This document shows positions 11,870 through 21,385 of a stretch of 64,000 nt of DNA, piece after piece (within the stretch, counting starts at the first letter, position 1; each line of letters begins with the position of its first letter). The translations under genes were made by a program, and so were the position numbers. Below the pieces are notes generated by a model that saw nothing but the letters and a program-made list of their open reading frames with translations, was not told the origin of the DNA and searched no databases. The stretch spans positions 8,649,001 to 8,713,000 of the forward strand of contig JASXTE010000013.1 of NCBI GenBank assembly GCA_030280995.1. Reading direction: 5' to 3'. This DNA comes from Hemileia vastatrix. Taxonomy: Eukaryota; Basidiomycota; Pucciniomycetes; Pucciniales; Zaghouaniaceae.

Positions 11870-14800
11870 TCATAGTTTATCCTCATTGCGGAGGAAGACT
11901 TCGGCACTCCTGGTGCCTCTAGGATAGAACCGTTTCACTTGATCGGCCGCTACCCTCTTCTTCAATACTACTCCATCCAACTCTTCTAGCACATATGAAC
12001 CGCCGGAAACTTGCTCCTTGATTTTATACGGTCCATTCCACCTATCTGCAAACATTTTTCCCCACTGACTTTCCAAACTCCTATTATACACCAAGACCAT
12101 ATCACCTGGGTTCAAAGGTTTCCTTAATCGATGTGCCAACCGCTCATCCCAATATCTAACTGATTGATTTCGGATCTTCATCATCCGCGAATATGCCTTT
12201 TCTAAATATTCTTCTTTCTTTTCTAGCTTCATCATTCTTGCACACAATAATTCATCAGTAGTTTTGACCGTATCCCAGTCAACTCCAAGATATGATTCAG
12301 CTTCTAAATCAACCGGTAAAACTGCTTTCTGTCCAAAAACAAGTTCATAAGGTGAAAATCCGGTTGTCCTTTTGGCAGTGATTCGATCAGCAAATAAAAC
12401 TAAAGGTAAATAGTGCCTCCACTTTTCGGCACTTGTCCCACACATTTTAACTAAAGCATCCTTAATAACTTGATGCCCTCTTTCAACCATGCCTTCAGCT
12501 TCAGGATAATATGGGGTTGCTACCCTAACCTTTGATCTAACTTTCAATACGGCCTCTTTAAACTCTGTCCCAAATTCAGAACCTCCATCTACTGTTACCA
12601 ACTTCATCACCCCATACCTATATACCCAATTATTCAAAAAAAATTCTGCCACATTTTTGGCAGTTAAATTAATAAGAGGCGCTGCCTCTACCCAACCAGA
12701 TAAATCATCTCTGGCCACAATTAAATATTTATACTGTCCCTCTTTTATATGAACGGCATCTAAACTAACTCTTCCAAAGAGCGTATATTCACCGGTCGCG
12801 CGTCCAGGTTCTTTTGGCCTTAAATAACTTCGTCTTTGACATTCTTCGCATGACTGAACCCACTGTTTAACAGCCATCTTCATGCCAGGCCACCAAAATC
12901 GATCAGAAATTCTTCTAAACGTTTCTCCAACGCCTCTATGCCCGAGATCTTCATGCAGTGATTTCAAAACTAATTCTTGCCCCTTCTGTTGAGTTATAAC
13001 TACTTGAGGATTTGGATACCTCCTCCTCATTAAACGTCGACCAGATAGGTAAAACGTAGATGACTTCCTCTTGATAGCCACCCATTCATCGTCTTCACAA
13101 TCTTCTGGCCTCTCTAAAGTCAACAAATATTTGACTAACAAAAAATAAAAACCAGTCTGACCCCAGACTTCATCTTGAAAATCGATTAATATAACATCAA
13201 TAGGGACTTCTCTATCACCAATATCACCTGCACATGAATGAGCCAATAATCGTTGACCCCTAAATAAATTTTTAATCGAGCTATGTCGACGTTTTTCTTC
13301 TGAACCTTTGGATCCTTCGAAAACCGTATTCAAAAATACCTCTTTCTCTTTATCCACCTTTTTATTTAAATTCTCTAATTCTCCAACATATACACCATTC
13401 CTTAATTTACTACTATCCCACACTACCAATCCATTTTCCTCTACATACACCACATCTTCTTCTACCTCCTCTCTGCCGAATTTATCTACACCTTTTCCAA
13501 CACCTTTATTAACATAAAAACTATTTTCCAGTTTATCCTCTTGGTGGAGGTCATCATCATCATAATCTAAACACAATAGTCCTTCCAGTTTAACCTCATG
13601 GGGGAGGTATGGAAAGTCTTCAGCTCCTTTAGTGCTGGCTTTGATAATAGGTATATCTTCATCGAACTCTTCTGAGTCTGAATCTTCTTCAGTGGGTGGT
13701 CTCCTTGATAAACCATCTGGCATAGTAAAAGTTTTTCCAGGCTTATGAACTAAATCAAACGAAAAATGTTGAATAAAAGCTACCCATCTCGTCATGGGTG
13801 CGTTTGGTAAACTTGGGGAATTAATCATCTGGATTAACGATTTCGCATCCACTTGCAACTCAAAATGTTGCCCCCACAAAATATGCTGAAGTTTCTTCAG
13901 TATTTTCGCCACACCACATAATTCCAATTTTGGTTGAGAATATCTTGATTCGACCTCAGTAAATACTACAGATTCATACCTAACTGGCCTGATGTAACCA
14001 GCTTTATCCATCTGAGACAAAACCGCCCCAGCTGCAACCTGACTTGAATCAACTGCTAAATAAATTCTACCAGCATCTTTTCCATAATCCAACTTGTGCA
14101 GGACTAAATCCTTCCCCACAACCTCCTTCAACTTCTCAAACGCCTTCTCACACTCTTCATCCCACTCCCAGTCTGCATCCTTTCTTGTTAACCGTCTCAA
14201 TGGAGCTGCCAATGAAGAAAAGTCCTTGATAAACATTCTAACATATACAAAAACGCCTAAAAACCCTCTAACTTCGGTCATATTCTTGGGTCTTGGCCAG
14301 GACTGAATTTTGTTAACTTTCTTCTTGGACATAATCCTACCCTCTCTACATACCACGTGGCCTAATATTTCTAAGGCTGGCACACAACAGGAAAATTTTG
14401 AACCTGAAATAGTTAAACCAGCCTCTTCAATTCGAAACAAGATTCTTTCTAAAGTAATTGCAAACTCCCAAATGAATTTGCGTATCCCGGGATTCTCTTC
14501 CAAAACCTGGTTATCATAGTCGGTTGTTGGTCCCTTAATTCCTCCATCATCTATAAAGATTCCAGCATATTGTGGAATTTCATCTTGAAGGATCCAAGCC
14601 ATCTGAGCTTGATAAACTGCAACCGAATTTGTTGCTCCTTGAGGTAATCTTGTTAACTGTAAGCGTCCAAGTGGCGTATCAAATGTAGTGAGAGGCCTTG
14701 AGTCCGGATGTAACTCTCTCTCATCATATCCACCCATAATATCTCCCAATCCATAACACACTCTCCCTGCAAATGCTTCAACAAACTCCTCAGCACTAGG

Positions 14801-15238
14801 TGGTATCCCAGCATCCTTTATTGTAACCCTATTTAATTCCCTAAGATCATGAACAACTCTAAGCTTGCCATTTGGTTTCTTGATACAAAATACCGGACTA
14901 GAATAACTTGACGTTGATTGCTCATACAGTCCAGTGCGTATCCGTTCTCTGACAACTTCGATATAAGCTTCTTTCAATGCAGCCAGAATAGGAATCGGTT
15001 TCTGCTGCCACGGTTCATGACATACCACAGGAATCTTGTAAGGCTCCCCATAGGAATGCTTCAACACACCCCTCTCCTCTTCTATAAAAGCAATGGCCTT
15101 CTCTCGCTTGACCATCACATCCAACAACAACTTCTTCTCTTCTCCAGACAACCAACCATCAGGTCCAAAATTAACAACACCCAGTCTCTCAAAAGTGATT
15201 CTTGACGTCTCAGAAAATTCAGGCGGATTCTTTACCAA
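11870..15238 (-). CDS. pol: Element C Pol: reverse transcriptase, RNase H, integrase
   Basis: These 1122 codons follow directly on an in-frame TAA at 15245-15247. There is no local ATG, so the segment is best read as the continuation of the -1 frame that starts at 16282. It copies element RNA and integrates the DNA. Reverse transcriptase runs from about residue 90 to 330 with FIDD at 228-231, a variant of YxDD. RNase H has AVDSSQVAAGAVLSQ. The integrase has an HHCC zinc finger (HEDLGHRG...CEECQRRS) and a catalytic triad of D827, D884 and E919. ARDDLSGWVEAAPL around the first Asp resembles basidiomycete Ty3/Gypsy integrases. Two hairpin repeats (13529-13609) code in frame within the RNase H-integrase linker, and a third makes the last residues, NEDKL. 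There is no chromodomain. Confidence 0.92.
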   Translation of the reverse strand: MVKNPPEFSETSRITFERLGVVNFGPDGWLSGEEKKLLLDVMVKREKAIAFIEEERGVLKHSYGEPYKIPVVCHEPWQQKPIPILAALKEAYIEVVRERIRTGLYEQSTSSYSSPVFCIKKPNGKLRVVHDLRELNRVTIKDAGIPPSAEEFVEAFAGRVCYGLGDIMGGYDERELHPDSRPLTTFDTPLGRLQLTRLPQGATNSVAVYQAQMAWILQDEIPQYAGIFIDDGGIKGPTTDYDNQVLEENPGIRKFIWEFAITLERILFRIEEAGLTISGSKFSCCVPALEILGHVVCREGRIMSKKKVNKIQSWPRPKNMTEVRGFLGVFVYVRMFIKDFSSLAAPLRRLTRKDADWEWDEECEKAFEKLKEVVGKDLVLHKLDYGKDAGRIYLAVDSSQVAAGAVLSQMDKAGYIRPVRYESVVFTEVESRYSQPKLELCGVAKILKKLQHILWGQHFELQVDAKSLIQMINSPSLPNAPMTRWVAFIQHFSFDLVHKPGKTFTMPDGLSRRPPTEEDSDSEEFDEDIPIIKASTKGAEDFPYLPHEVKLEGLLCLDYDDDDLHQEDKLENSFYVNKGVGKGVDKFGREEVEEDVVYVEENGLVVWDSSKLRNGVYVGELENLNKKVDKEKEVFLNTVFEGSKGSEEKRRHSSIKNLFRGQRLLAHSCAGDIGDREVPIDVILIDFQDEVWGQTGFYFLLVKYLLTLERPEDCEDDEWVAIKRKSSTFYLSGRRLMRRRYPNPQVVITQQKGQELVLKSLHEDLGHRGVGETFRRISDRFWWPGMKMAVKQWVQSCEECQRRSYLRPKEPGRATGEYTLFGRVSLDAVHIKEGQYKYLIVARDDLSGWVEAAPLINLTAKNVAEFFLNNWVYRYGVMKLVTVDGGSEFGTEFKEAVLKVRSKVRVATPYYPEAEGMVERGHQVIKDALVKMCGTSAEKWRHYLPLVLFADRITAKRTTGFSPYELVFGQKAVLPVDLEAESYLGVDWDTVKTTDELLCARMMKLEKKEEYLEKAYSRMMKIRNQSVRYWDERLAHRLRKPLNPGDMVLVYNRSLESQWGKMFADRWNGPYKIKEQVSGGSYVLEELDGVVLKKRVAADQVKRFYPRGTRSAEVFLRNEDKL

Positions 15239-15586
15239 GGGACTTTAATAAGGATCTCTTGATAACCTTGGTCTTCTCAAAGGTGGATTTAATTCAGCAG
15301 GTAGCGGTTCATTAATAGGTCGAACTTTATTTGCTACTTTCTTATATTTGGCTGCGTCCACATCTAAATTAACTTGAGGTAAAACATTTCCTTTTGTATC
15401 ACCATTAAAACTTTCATCAAATGAATCTTCTTCATCGCCAGAATCAGAATAAGAAAAATTAGAAAAATATTTTATTTCATTTTTAAATTTTACCCTTTTC
15501 TCCTTTCCCTCTTCTAATTTATAAACAGATTTTCCAACACCTTTGCTTCCCTTATCCAACAGTAAATCACCCGTAAAGAAAGTTGG

Positions 15587-16015
15587 CAGTTTAACCTCTT
15601 GCTGGAGGACCGGAATTGAATTTTCACAAAAATTATTTTGTTGTGTTTTAATTATACTGAGATTTTTTATCGTATTTTGATGTGATATTTGCAATTTACC
15701 CTCTTGCTGGAGGTCCAAAATAGAAGGAGATAATTGCAGTTTAACCTCTTGCTGGAGGCCTGGAATAACCTTTTCACATAAATTATTTTTTTGTGTTTTA
15801 ATTATACTGAGATTTTTAATCGAGTTTTGATGTAATTTTTGCAGTTTACCCTCTTGCTGGAGGTCCAAAATAGAAGGAGATAATTGCAGTTTAACCTCTT
15901 GCTGGAGGCCCGATATAACATTTTCACATAAATTATTTTTTTGTGTTTTACTTATACTGAGATTTTTAATCGAGTTTTGATGTAATTTTTGCAGTTTACC
16001 CTCTTGCTAGAGGTC
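15587..16015 (-). repeat. In-frame 150-bp tandem repeats made of hairpins
   Basis: Copies begin at 15692, 15842 and 15992, exactly 150 bp apart, with partial units at the edges. Each unit holds two hairpins (stem CCTC/GAGG, loop TTGCTG). Because 150 is a multiple of three, the repeats keep the pol frame and encode a 50-residue peptide repeat. Confidence 0.9.
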
Positions 16016-16269
16016 CATATACATACCCTTCCAATTTTTATCCAACCTAATTTGGCCCATTTTGCCTTTTTCACCGTTTTTAAATTTAATAGAAAAACCG
16101 GGTAAATCCAATAAACATATAGAAAAGTCCAAAACGTATTTGCACTCCAAAGTAATATTAACAGAAAATAATTGAGAATCCACTTGAATTATCTCCAAGT
16201 GAGCTGACCTATTGCAATCCGGGATCTCATCCTGAGGAGAGATTACAACATTAGAGCGATCAGCCCCTG

Positions 16270-18879
16270 CTACCCCAAAAAATGTGGGCTTCCATCCCTT
16301 TCCAACAAACATAATTCACCAGAAGCCGTCCGTTTTATATGCCGCTTCTTGGTGCAAACACAACACTGGCACAGAGTAGTAATCCCTGGCCGTGTTTCCC
16401 AACCTTCATCTCCAGGAGGTGCTAACCGCATATGTAACCTCCGCATATCTTCACCAGTGATCTCCAAACTAATCCCCATGCCAGCTTGATACCCTATCCT
16501 GGCCTCAAAATCCATCAAAAAAGGACCACCAAGAACAGTTTTGACTGCTCCTCTGGCCACATAAAAGTGAACCTTACCAACAGATCCACCAATGCCTAAC
16601 CTGACATGCTCAGCTGTACCCATCAGCTCTGTTGCAGGCCCTCCAATACCTCTGAGGTTTCCCCCAGTCCCACTTTTAATTGGCAAGCCTATACTCGTTG
16701 CTTGCTCCAATGAAATTAAATTAATTTGAGACCCTGAATCGACCAAGGCCTTTACTTCTTTACCATTAAGAGTTACCACCAGGTAACCCAGGGGAGCGGA
16801 AAAATGTGTATCTACATCTTCCCCAAACTTTTCAGCATTTTCACAAATATATTCCACCTCTCCAGTGGAAACCCGACGCCTCGTCAAATGCTTCTTTTGC
16901 TTTTCAGCAAGCGCCGGACTAATCGTAAATAACTCCCCCAAAGATAAGGGAATCTGAAGTTGATTCACCCTATTCAAAACTGCGTCCATCGCATTAGCTT
17001 GACCGGAAACTACTGGCCGCTCATACTGGACCTTTGATTTAACAACCTTGGCCCTGGGTACCTCTTGAGGTCCAACCGAGCCATCTTCACCCCCCATTAT
17101 AACATCTTCACTTTCTATAACCCTAACTCCGTCACCAGCTTCTTGCACTAATCCTGATCCATTGCTAGTCCTTCTTACTCCCTCCATTGGGATGGGACCG
17201 CTAAAACTTGGTCTGGGTAGAGACGCCAACGGTACGTCCTCCTCAGAATCCGAATCATCCTCTGGCATAGGCTCACCATTTAAATCAAACTTGCCATAAC
17301 TAGGGGGACCCATATCAGCAATCCCCTTCTGCATTTTATATAATTCATCCTTAGAGTAAGGGTTCAATTTGTTGGCGGCAGTTTGAGCACTAGAAATCTT
17401 GTCCTTAGAGTAAGGGTTCACTTTGTTATTGGCCTTGCCAGGATTAGCCCTCAATTGGCTCTGAATGCTACTTTTCACCTTAGTAGCGGCTGCTCTTCTA
17501 GCAGCATTAACATCGTATTCGCCAGCCATACAGCTACCCTCCACCTGGGCAACTGTCGCCAGCTCTAAACCACCAAAAGAAGTAGAAAATGTGGCTTTAC
17601 TGACCTCTTTCTCCTTGCCCTTGTCAGCTTTACCACCATTACCGTTACCATTTTTGCCACTCTTGGCATTAACATCTTCATCCGTCACCTCTTCAAATCT
17701 GGCTCTCCTTTCAGCCGTTAAACTTCTTCTGACCAAATCAGAAGGAGACTGTCCATCACTGGGCTTGATGAACGAACCATCGGGAAATTTATAAACTTTA
17801 CCATCAAATAAAACTCGCCCAGCATCCATATCCTTATCAAGAGCAAAACAAACTGTTGCTCTGTGCCCTCTCCTATTACAATAGGAGCACACCTTTGGCT
17901 CATCATAGCCACCTCTATATCCATTACCACCATTCCCACCATTTCTCCCATTGCCTGGGAAGCGGTTACCGTTGTTATTGCCATTATAATTTCGACGTTC
18001 ATAACCTCTAGACTGATAAGAAGTCGACGTCGACGAAGAAGAAATTGGGGCCTTGTTGGCCTTCTGGGTTTCTTGAACAAATATTTTTAATTGTTTAGTT
18101 AAATCGGCCAGGTGATCGACCATCTTATTATCTACATTACCCTCAACTTTAGCAGCAGGTAATCCCATTTGAGCCTTCTTGGCCTCCTGGGCTTTGACCA
18201 TAATATCATTGTTTTCGGCCAAAACTTCGCTAACCTTGCTAACATATTGAGTGCATGACTCTTGATATTTGTCCAACGCCAATAACTTTAGATGGGCTTG
18301 AATGTTGTCCTTGATAACCTCCAGAGCCAGCAGTTTCTGCTCACCATTAGGCAGTTCCTTCATCAAATCTTTTCTTGAAAGATCCTTCAAGACATCCATA
18401 CGAATATCCCTGCTGCATGCTGACCAAAACAAATCTTTTGCTTGGTTCTCATGCACTAACTCGTCCACCAGTATGAGATATTCCACCACTTCATCAAACT
18501 GAACACAGAGCTTTTTGAAGTCAGCCATAGAAGAAACACCACCTTTTGCTTGCCAGTCTCCAACAATTTTATTGAGGTCCATCATAGTAAACCTAACACC
18601 CCATCTATCAATCATAGCTTTAGAAAGCTTAACCCAATCCTTGTCCTTGAATGCCTGCATAGCAATAACCTCTTTTTCCACCTCCCTATCGGCAATAAAA
18701 AATCTAACTTGCTTCACCATATCCACATGGGAAGCACCATCAACAGCAGCAGCAGCTTCATACCTGCTAATGAACCATTTAACCTCCTCCCCATCAAACT
18801 TTGGGCCATCCCAAGAAACAATTCTAACTGAGGGAGTAAGAGGGTTAGAAGATCCAGAAGCAACAGCAGAAGAAGACAT
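16270..18879 (-). CDS. gag: Element C Gag with protease domain
   Basis: The frame has 869 codons, starting at ATG 18879, the first good start after the primer binding site. Gag forms the particle that packages element RNA. The N-terminal half (residues about 15-240) is a gag/capsid-like helical domain (SWDGPKFDGEEVKWFISRYE). A Gly/Asn-rich linker leads to a canonical zinc knuckle, C-x2-C-x4-H-x4-C, at 331-344 (CSYCNRRGHRATVC). An aspartic protease follows near the C terminus, with LVDSGSQINL (Asp 714). Protease is therefore made with Gag rather than with Pol. The frame stops at 16270-16272, two codons after a slippery heptamer. It is intact, and codon use is less AT-rich than in the beta elements. 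Confidence 0.93.
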   Translation of the reverse strand: MSSSAVASGSSNPLTPSVRIVSWDGPKFDGEEVKWFISRYEAAAAVDGASHVDMVKQVRFFIADREVEKEVIAMQAFKDKDWVKLSKAMIDRWGVRFTMMDLNKIVGDWQAKGGVSSMADFKKLCVQFDEVVEYLILVDELVHENQAKDLFWSACSRDIRMDVLKDLSRKDLMKELPNGEQKLLALEVIKDNIQAHLKLLALDKYQESCTQYVSKVSEVLAENNDIMVKAQEAKKAQMGLPAAKVEGNVDNKMVDHLADLTKQLKIFVQETQKANKAPISSSSTSTSYQSRGYERRNYNGNNNGNRFPGNGRNGGNGGNGYRGGYDEPKVCSYCNRRGHRATVCFALDKDMDAGRVLFDGKVYKFPDGSFIKPSDGQSPSDLVRRSLTAERRARFEEVTDEDVNAKSGKNGNGNGGKADKGKEKEVSKATFSTSFGGLELATVAQVEGSCMAGEYDVNAARRAAATKVKSSIQSQLRANPGKANNKVNPYSKDKISSAQTAANKLNPYSKDELYKMQKGIADMGPPSYGKFDLNGEPMPEDDSDSEEDVPLASLPRPSFSGPIPMEGVRRTSNGSGLVQEAGDGVRVIESEDVIMGGEDGSVGPQEVPRAKVVKSKVQYERPVVSGQANAMDAVLNRVNQLQIPLSLGELFTISPALAEKQKKHLTRRRVSTGEVEYICENAEKFGEDVDTHFSAPLGYLVVTLNGKEVKALVDSGSQINLISLEQATSIGLPIKSGTGGNLRGIGGPATELMGTAEHVRLGIGGSVGKVHFYVARGAVKTVLGGPFLMDFEARIGYQAGMGISLEITGEDMRRLHMRLAPPGDEGWETRPGITTLCQCCVCTKKRHIKRTASGELCLLERDGSPHFLG
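16276..16282 (-). promoter_or_regulatory. -1 ribosomal frameshift site, T TTT TTG
   Basis: In the gag frame the codons read CAT TTT TTG GGG TAG, so the heptamer T TTT TTG has the X XXY YYZ form. Slipping back one base reads TTT TTT GGG GTA GCA and continues into FFGVAGADRS of the pol frame. The heptamer sits just before the gag stop, where the pol frame overlaps gag. Confidence 0.88.
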
Positions 18880-19057
18880 CCCAATAAGTAATGAAAAGCG
18901 TTAACAATCAATAAAATAACAAGCCTCTTGCAGGCCAATAACAAAAATCCAATTAGAGTTCCAGAAAATAAGCCTCTTGCAGGCTAATAACGTTCTTGAT
19001 CCAAGTAAGTCTTTTAAAGAAAGCTAGAGAAATCGAACCCCATGTTGGGCGCCAACT
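18880..19057 (-). promoter_or_regulatory. Element C leader with tRNA-Lys-type primer binding site
   Basis: Three bases after the 5' LTR the minus strand reads TGGCGCCCAACATGGGGT (19037-19054). This matches 17 of 18 bases of the known Lys1,2-type primer binding site, TGGCGCCCAACGTGGGGC, apart from the last base and one internal G to A if 18 are counted strictly (16 of 18). Complementarity to a tRNA appears to continue into the T arm (TCGATTTC). Two copies of CCTCTTGCAGGC (near 18924 and 18972) form small hairpins that resemble the element's dispersed hairpin. Confidence 0.85.
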
Positions 19058-20169
19058 ATGGTAAGGTAAACTCTTACAGTCGCCTTGCTGTAAGCAGAAT
19101 CCGGAGGAGATATGTGGATTTAGCTGAAAACCCCGTCCTTCCAATAAAAATAACAAAATGGGAATTCTAAATCACTAAGCTAACCAATCTACTTGGATCT
19201 GATTGATAAAAATAATGAAACTCTAAAATAATTAATGCTTATTGAGATTTAAAGAAAGTGGCTGTTGATAAAGAAATACTGATAACAACAATTAAGGTGT
19301 ACCAGTGAAAGATCTGTAAAGATTGACTTTTATGTTTTTATAATAATTTGAATTTTTATGAGACAGCAATAATCAAGTCCCAGCGACGAAGACCTTTCTA
19401 AAGATACCCTGTATGAAGTGTGATTTAAATTGTTGAATAGTATTTCTAAAATGTTAAATATAAAAATATAAAGTTATAAGGGTATTACAAATTTATTTAA
19501 TTTGTTGAGTAATAAAAAATGAGACCGTGGTGGTCAATGATTAAGCTGTATGATGTGTCCCCCTCCCAATTTCGAGTTTGAGAAGCGCTTAAGTATTCCT
19601 AGTCACGTGCCTAAGTTTTCCCCTCCAGAGCTCTTCCAGAGTCAATCCGGAGTCCGTACGGAGTCAAAGCGGAGTCCGTACGGAGTCCGTCCGGACTTCC
19701 GGACTCAATTTAGAACCTTAAAACTATAATAAAAAATCTAGAAAAATTACACATAATAGAGCTACTTCCCCTTTACATACCAAACTAATTTTCGTAGTCT
19801 GCGCAGCTCTAATTACCCCGTGAAAATTCATCAAAGTTAAGTAATTTTTGAAAATGTAAATATTTCTATAAAACTTAAAATTCATTTAAAAATATAAGAA
19901 AAATAGTAAAAATTCTGGGAAAATTTCCCAAGGTTCTTGAGTGACTAGACTTAATACTTATAAATTTTTCAGACCGTAAAAATAAGTTTTCTCCGTAAAA
20001 TAAATTGTTTTCGTGTAGGCATTCGCTCGTGACCAATTTCTTCATATTTAAAACTCAAATAAATTAAATAAAACCCCTTTTATATAAAAAAAATAATAAC
20101 TCCAATCTTGCACGCCGTAATAACTCCATTTACATATTTAGGTGCCGTACTAAACTTTAGGCTACCACA
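19058..20169 (-). repeat. 5' LTR of element C
   Basis: This 1112-bp LTR pairs with 7129-8240. By eye there are about five single-base differences (for example AATTAACGC against AATTAATGC) plus a permuted 11-bp minisatellite at about 19648-19703. TATATAAAAGGGG lies near 20073-20086 on the minus strand. The flank GCGCT at 20170-20174 is the target duplication. Confidence 0.95.
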
Positions 20170-21056
20170 GCGCTTATTTAGTGTCTTAGCTTAATTATAA
20201 ATGCATTGACCCTCTTTATATGCACTAATTACATAAATAACATCAATCTTGGCGCTTTAATTCACTACCACACTTATATTCACCTAAATTAGTCAAGGAT
20301 TTACCCATGTAAGCTCCTGCCAAGGACTTCATGTAGTTTCCCCACATCTCACACCCTTTTTTGGGGTTTTAAGTGGTTTCTCAGTCAGTTTTGGTTATTT
20401 TTGAATGGGAATTTCATGTAGTATAATTTCATGATTATCCCCAACATTTCTATTGTTAATCCCCCTTATTATTAAGTAATAATTAGACTTAATTTTTCCT
20501 TTTTAGTCTTTTATTATAATGTATAATACACATATACTCTCTTTTTTGCTTATTCTTTATTTTTGTTGGATTATCCCTATTATTACAGGATTTTGGTGGG
20601 TGATATCATTCTAATTATGTTACTGGTCACTCTTTTTGCTTTTGGAAATTTCTATAAGCTGGAATGAGGCTTCATTAACTTTGTATAGAGCTGTTTAATC
20701 AAGGAGTTCATTGGGAAAATAATTGTGTATAAAAGGAGGGGGTTTTTTGGTCTTGTTTTCAACATTCTTGATCATTACAATTAAACATATAACCAATAAA
20801 ATTACAATATATATCAATATCACTTATAAAGTCTTTAAATAGTATCTGAATTTATTAAATCTTTTTTTCTACCAACTATAAGATTGTAAGCCATATATAA
20901 CTAGTGAGATTAAAATTACTGAGACCCTTATATTGAGTTATATTTTAATACTTATTGGATTTGTACTACAGTATTCATTTAGGACCATTAAAATCTTCTA
21001 GAAAACTGACCATTCAAGCTAGTTAAAGTCTCTGTAGTTGACCTCAGCCTGAAAAT
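20170..21056 (+). repeat. Right part of the unassigned LTR-like sequence
   Basis: This continues 6612-7128 after removal of element C. It has a TATA box (GTGTATAAAAGGAGGGGG near 20728), then an AT-rich leader and AAAATCTTCTAGAAAACTGACCA near 21010, matching the layout of alpha LTR ends. It is probably a solo or partial LTR of another family on the plus strand. No coding capacity is evident. Its right boundary is where the B LTR begins, near 21057. Confidence 0.55.
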
Positions 21057-21373
21057 AATATTATATGATAAGTTGTATTTAGTTTATATAAATTTTATTA
21101 TTTAAATTGTAATTCCGTTGTAAGTTAAATTTATTATTACACTTATAATATAATTTTAAATAATTAATTTATTAATTTAGAAATATTAAATACATAAATA
21201 ATGTTCCAGTATGTTATAGAATATAATTATTATTTTACTTATAAAATATTTATATATATTTATTCAATAAGATATTTTATTGTAACTACATAAAATGTAT
21301 AGCATTATTCCCTTAAATGATTCCAGTAACTTATTATATAGCTTACTGGGCTCCTGAGATAGCCTGGCTGAAA
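21057..21373 (-). repeat. Truncated 3' LTR of element B (beta)
   Basis: It matches the left-reading LTR of F (47990-48296). The 5' terminus on the minus strand is TTTCAGCC, a mutated TGTCAGCC, preceded by the purine tract AGAGTGAGGGAG (21374-21385 reversed). Only about 317 of roughly 1200 bp remain; the 3' part is replaced by the unassigned LTR. Confidence 0.8.
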
Positions 21374-21385
21374 CTCCCTCACTCT

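Larger units (their letters stand above)
15245..16312 (-). pseudogene. N-terminal part of the Element C Pol frame, two in-frame stops
   Basis: The frame overlaps the 3' end of gag, is entered at 16282 by a -1 shift, and runs to the main pol frame in one register. A TAG at 16007-16009 and a TAA at 15245-15247 interrupt it. The TAG stands where sister repeats have CAG, a single change in a hairpin loop. Before it lies a protease-proximal linker, beginning FFGVAGADRS. Next come about three 150-bp (50-codon) repeats that each encode LQQEGKLQ and LQQEVKLQ. The segment ends in KYKKVANKVRPINEPLP, a stretch I recognise just ahead of reverse transcriptase in related fungal elements. This argues that the frame was once continuous. 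Stop readthrough is possible but unproven. Confidence 0.75.
7129..20169 (-). mobile_element. Element C: complete 13-kb Ty3/Gypsy retrotransposon
   Basis: Two 1112-bp LTRs bound the element and GCGCT is duplicated at both ends, so the insertion is complete. The edge is ambiguous by one or two bases. Reading on the minus strand the order is 5' LTR, primer binding site, gag-protease, a -1 frameshift site, pol (reverse transcriptase, RNase H, integrase), a 3.6-kb 3' region, a purine tract and the 3' LTR. It has no chromodomain and little sequence in common with the alpha, beta and gamma elements, and it is richer in CpG. The LTRs differ by only about five substitutions plus a shuffled minisatellite, so insertion was fairly recent. 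At 13 kb it is long for Ty3/Gypsy, mainly because of the 3' region. Confidence 0.95.

Noticed and set aside
13308..15205. Several plus-strand open stretches of 60-95 codons opposite pol of element C
   Set aside because: They lie antisense to an intact pol frame with clear domains and have low-complexity Ser/Pro/Leu composition typical of shadow frames.
17383..18904. Plus-strand open stretches opposite gag of element C
   Set aside because: Shadows of the intact gag frame; no motif or plausible start.
19027..19054. tRNA gene fragment
   Set aside because: Only a tRNA 3' end is represented, at the exact primer-binding-site position next to an LTR; no cloverleaf can be formed.
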